Below, piece after piece: positions 4,869 through 6,219 of a stretch of 6,219 bases of DNA (position 1 is its first letter; every line of letters begins with the position of its first letter). The translations under genes were made by a program, and so were the position numbers. The stretch lies in the NCBI GenBank assembly GCA_023399635.1, contig JAEWOP010000099.1, positions 1 through 6,219 on the forward strand, given 5' to 3'. The notes under the pieces were generated by a model, which was not told the DNA's origin, did not search any database, and saw only the letters and a program-made list of their open reading frames with translations. Origin of the DNA: Pseudomonadota bacterium. Its GTDB lineage: Bacteria; Pseudomonadota; Alphaproteobacteria; Rhizobiales; Rhizobiaceae.

Positions 4869-6219
4869 ATGACGAATTCAACGTCTGAGGCAGTCGTCGG
4901 CGAAACCTTCCCGGTGCTGCCCCTCCGTGACATTGTGGTTTTCCCGCACATGATCGTGCCGCTGTTTGTTGGACGGGAAAAGTCCATCCGCGCGCTTGAG
5001 GAAGTCATGGGTTCCGACAAGCAGATCATGCTGGTCACCCAGATCAATGCTGCCGACGATGATCCAGAACCGTCGGCGATCTACGAAGTCGGAACTGTTG
5101 CAAATGTCCTGCAGTTGCTGAAGCTGCCTGACGGAACGGTGAAGGTTCTCGTCGAAGGTCGGGCTCGCGCGCGTATCTCCAGCTATACCGAGCGACAGGA
5201 GTTCTACGAAGCCAAGGCGTCGGTGCTCGACGAGCCGGAAGAAGATCCGGTGGAGGTCGAGGCTCTTTCGCGCTCCGTCGTCTCCGAGTTCGAGAACTAT
5301 GTGAAGCTGAACAAGAAGATCTCGCCGGAAGTGGTGGGCGCCGCCAGCCAGATCGAGGATTATTCGAAGCTCGCCGACACCGTGGCATCCCACCTGTCGA
5401 TCAAGATCACCGAAAAGCAGGAGATGCTGGAAACCGTCAGCGTCAAGGGCCGGCTCGAAAAGGCTCTCGGCTTCATGGAAGGCGAGATTTCGGTCCTGCA
5501 GGTCGAGAAGCGTATCCGTTCGCGCGTGAAGCGCCAGATGGAGAAGACCCAGCGCGAGTACTATCTGAACGAGCAGATGAAGGCGATCCAGAAGGAGCTC
5601 GGCGACGGCGAGGACGGCCGCGACGAGATGGCCGAACTGGAAGAGCGGATCGCCAAGACCAAGCTTTCCAAGGAAGCCCGTGAAAAGGCCGACGCGGAAA
5701 TGAAGAAGCTTCGTCAGATGAGCCCGATGTCGGCGGAAGCGACCGTTGTCCGCAACTATCTTGACTGGCTCCTGACCATTCCGTGGAACAAGAAGTCCAA
5801 GATCAAGACCGATCTCAACAACGCCGAAAACGTTCTTGAGCTTGACCACTTTGGCCTGGAAAAGGTGAAAGAGCGGATCGTCGAGTATCTGGCCGTTCAG
5901 GCTCGTGCAACGAAGATCAAGGGGCCGATCCTTTGCCTCGTGGGACCTCCGGGCGTGGGGAAGACCTCGCTCGCACAGTCGATCGCCAAGGCGACCGGCC
6001 GCGAATACGTGCGCATGGCGCTCGGCGGCGTGCGTGACGAGGCCGAAATCCGCGGTCACCGGCGTACCTATATCGGCTCGATGCCGGGCAAGGTCATCCA
6101 GTCGATGAAGAAGGCGAAGAAGTCCAACCCGCTCTTCCTCCTCGACGAGATCGACAAGCTTGGCCAGGATTATCGCGGCGATCCGTCGTCGGCTCTTCTT
6201 GAAGTGCTGGATCCGGCGC
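4869..6219 (+). CDS. lon: ATP-dependent protease Lon, N-terminal 450 residues (cut by right edge)
   Basis: Lon is a cytoplasmic hexameric AAA+ serine protease that removes damaged proteins and short-lived regulators. About 450 of the usual roughly 800 residues are in the window. The N-terminal substrate-binding domain covers about 12-205, opening with FPVLPLRDIVVFPHM. A charged helical, coiled-coil-like stretch follows to about 290. The AAA+ domain has Walker A GPPGVGKT (359-366), pore-loop TYIGSMPGK starting at Thr400, and Walker B LFLLDEID with Asp426/Glu427. The catalytic Ser-Lys dyad lies beyond the window. The start ATG 4869 has AAAGGA six bases upstream and gives the typical MTN start; an in-frame ATG at 4854 would add MKGRR but overlaps that ribosome binding site. 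The clpX terminator and a candidate heat-shock-type promoter suggest separate transcription. No frameshift or missing motif is seen. Confidence 0.97.
   Translation, partial: MTNSTSEAVVGETFPVLPLRDIVVFPHMIVPLFVGREKSIRALEEVMGSDKQIMLVTQINAADDDPEPSAIYEVGTVANVLQLLKLPDGTVKVLVEGRARARISSYTERQEFYEAKASVLDEPEEDPVEVEALSRSVVSEFENYVKLNKKISPEVVGAASQIEDYSKLADTVASHLSIKITEKQEMLETVSVKGRLEKALGFMEGEISVLQVEKRIRSRVKRQMEKTQREYYLNEQMKAIQKELGDGEDGRDEMAELEERIAKTKLSKEAREKADAEMKKLRQMSPMSAEATVVRNYLDWLLTIPWNKKSKIKTDLNNAENVLELDHFGLEKVKERIVEYLAVQARATKIKGPILCLVGPPGVGKTSLAQSIAKATGREYVRMALGGVRDEAEIRGHRRTYIGSMPGKVIQSMKKAKKSNPLFLLDEIDKLGQDYRGDPSSALLEVLDPA

Noticed and set aside
4700..4888. A 62-residue upstream open frame overlapping the lon start
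   Set aside because: There is no ribosome binding site before its ATG, its start lies upstream of the likely lon transcription start, and its composition is not protein-like.
4878..6059. A 393-residue open frame on the minus strand opposite lon
   Set aside because: It mirrors the codon pattern of lon, has no family resemblance I recognise, and starts inside the AAA+ coding region. Long antisense frames are common opposite GC-rich genes.

Overview
The window is a piece of a core chromosome from an alphaproteobacterium, most likely of the Rhizobiaceae (Rhizobium, Agrobacterium or Ensifer type). The basis is the gene order clpP-clpX-lon, the close match of the ClpP, ClpX and Lon proteins to rhizobial versions as I remember them, GC-rich coding sequence, and CTTGAC/CTTGAA-type promoter motifs. 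No database search was possible, so the genus is left open.

Left part (minus strand). Positions 1-632 hold the N-terminal third of an exported gamma-glutamyltransferase; the rest lies beyond the left edge. Upstream of it on the same strand (733-1986) is a complete membrane-anchored GGDEF protein, probably an active diguanylate cyclase without the usual product-inhibition site. The 100-base gap between them holds a perfect 10-bp inverted repeat.

Divergent region 1987-2319 (333 bases, no credible gene). It lies between the leftward GGDEF gene and the rightward clpP gene. It holds an imperfect 71-base palindrome (2073-2143), three tandem near-identical 8-mers (2176-2200), overlapping candidate clpP promoters (2221-2266) and a small leader hairpin (2282-2302).

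Right part (plus strand). clpP (2320-2952) encodes the serine peptidase. clpX (3230-4507) encodes the zinc-binding AAA+ unfoldase that feeds it. lon (4869 to the right edge) encodes the other main soluble ATP-dependent protease and is cut inside its AAA+ domain. Together they form a cytoplasmic protein quality-control cluster. The 277-base clpP-clpX spacer (2953-3229) has no gene but several hairpins, two of which exclude each other. The 361-base clpX-lon spacer (4508-4868) also has no gene. It has a strong intrinsic terminator after clpX, so lon is probably its own transcription unit. It also has several inverted repeats, a candidate heat-shock-type promoter, and two tandem hairpins just ahead of the lon ribosome binding site.

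I see no mobile element, phage gene, CRISPR array, tRNA or rRNA, and no new multi-gene system. The protein-coding content is ordinary; the points worth a second look are in the non-coding spacers.
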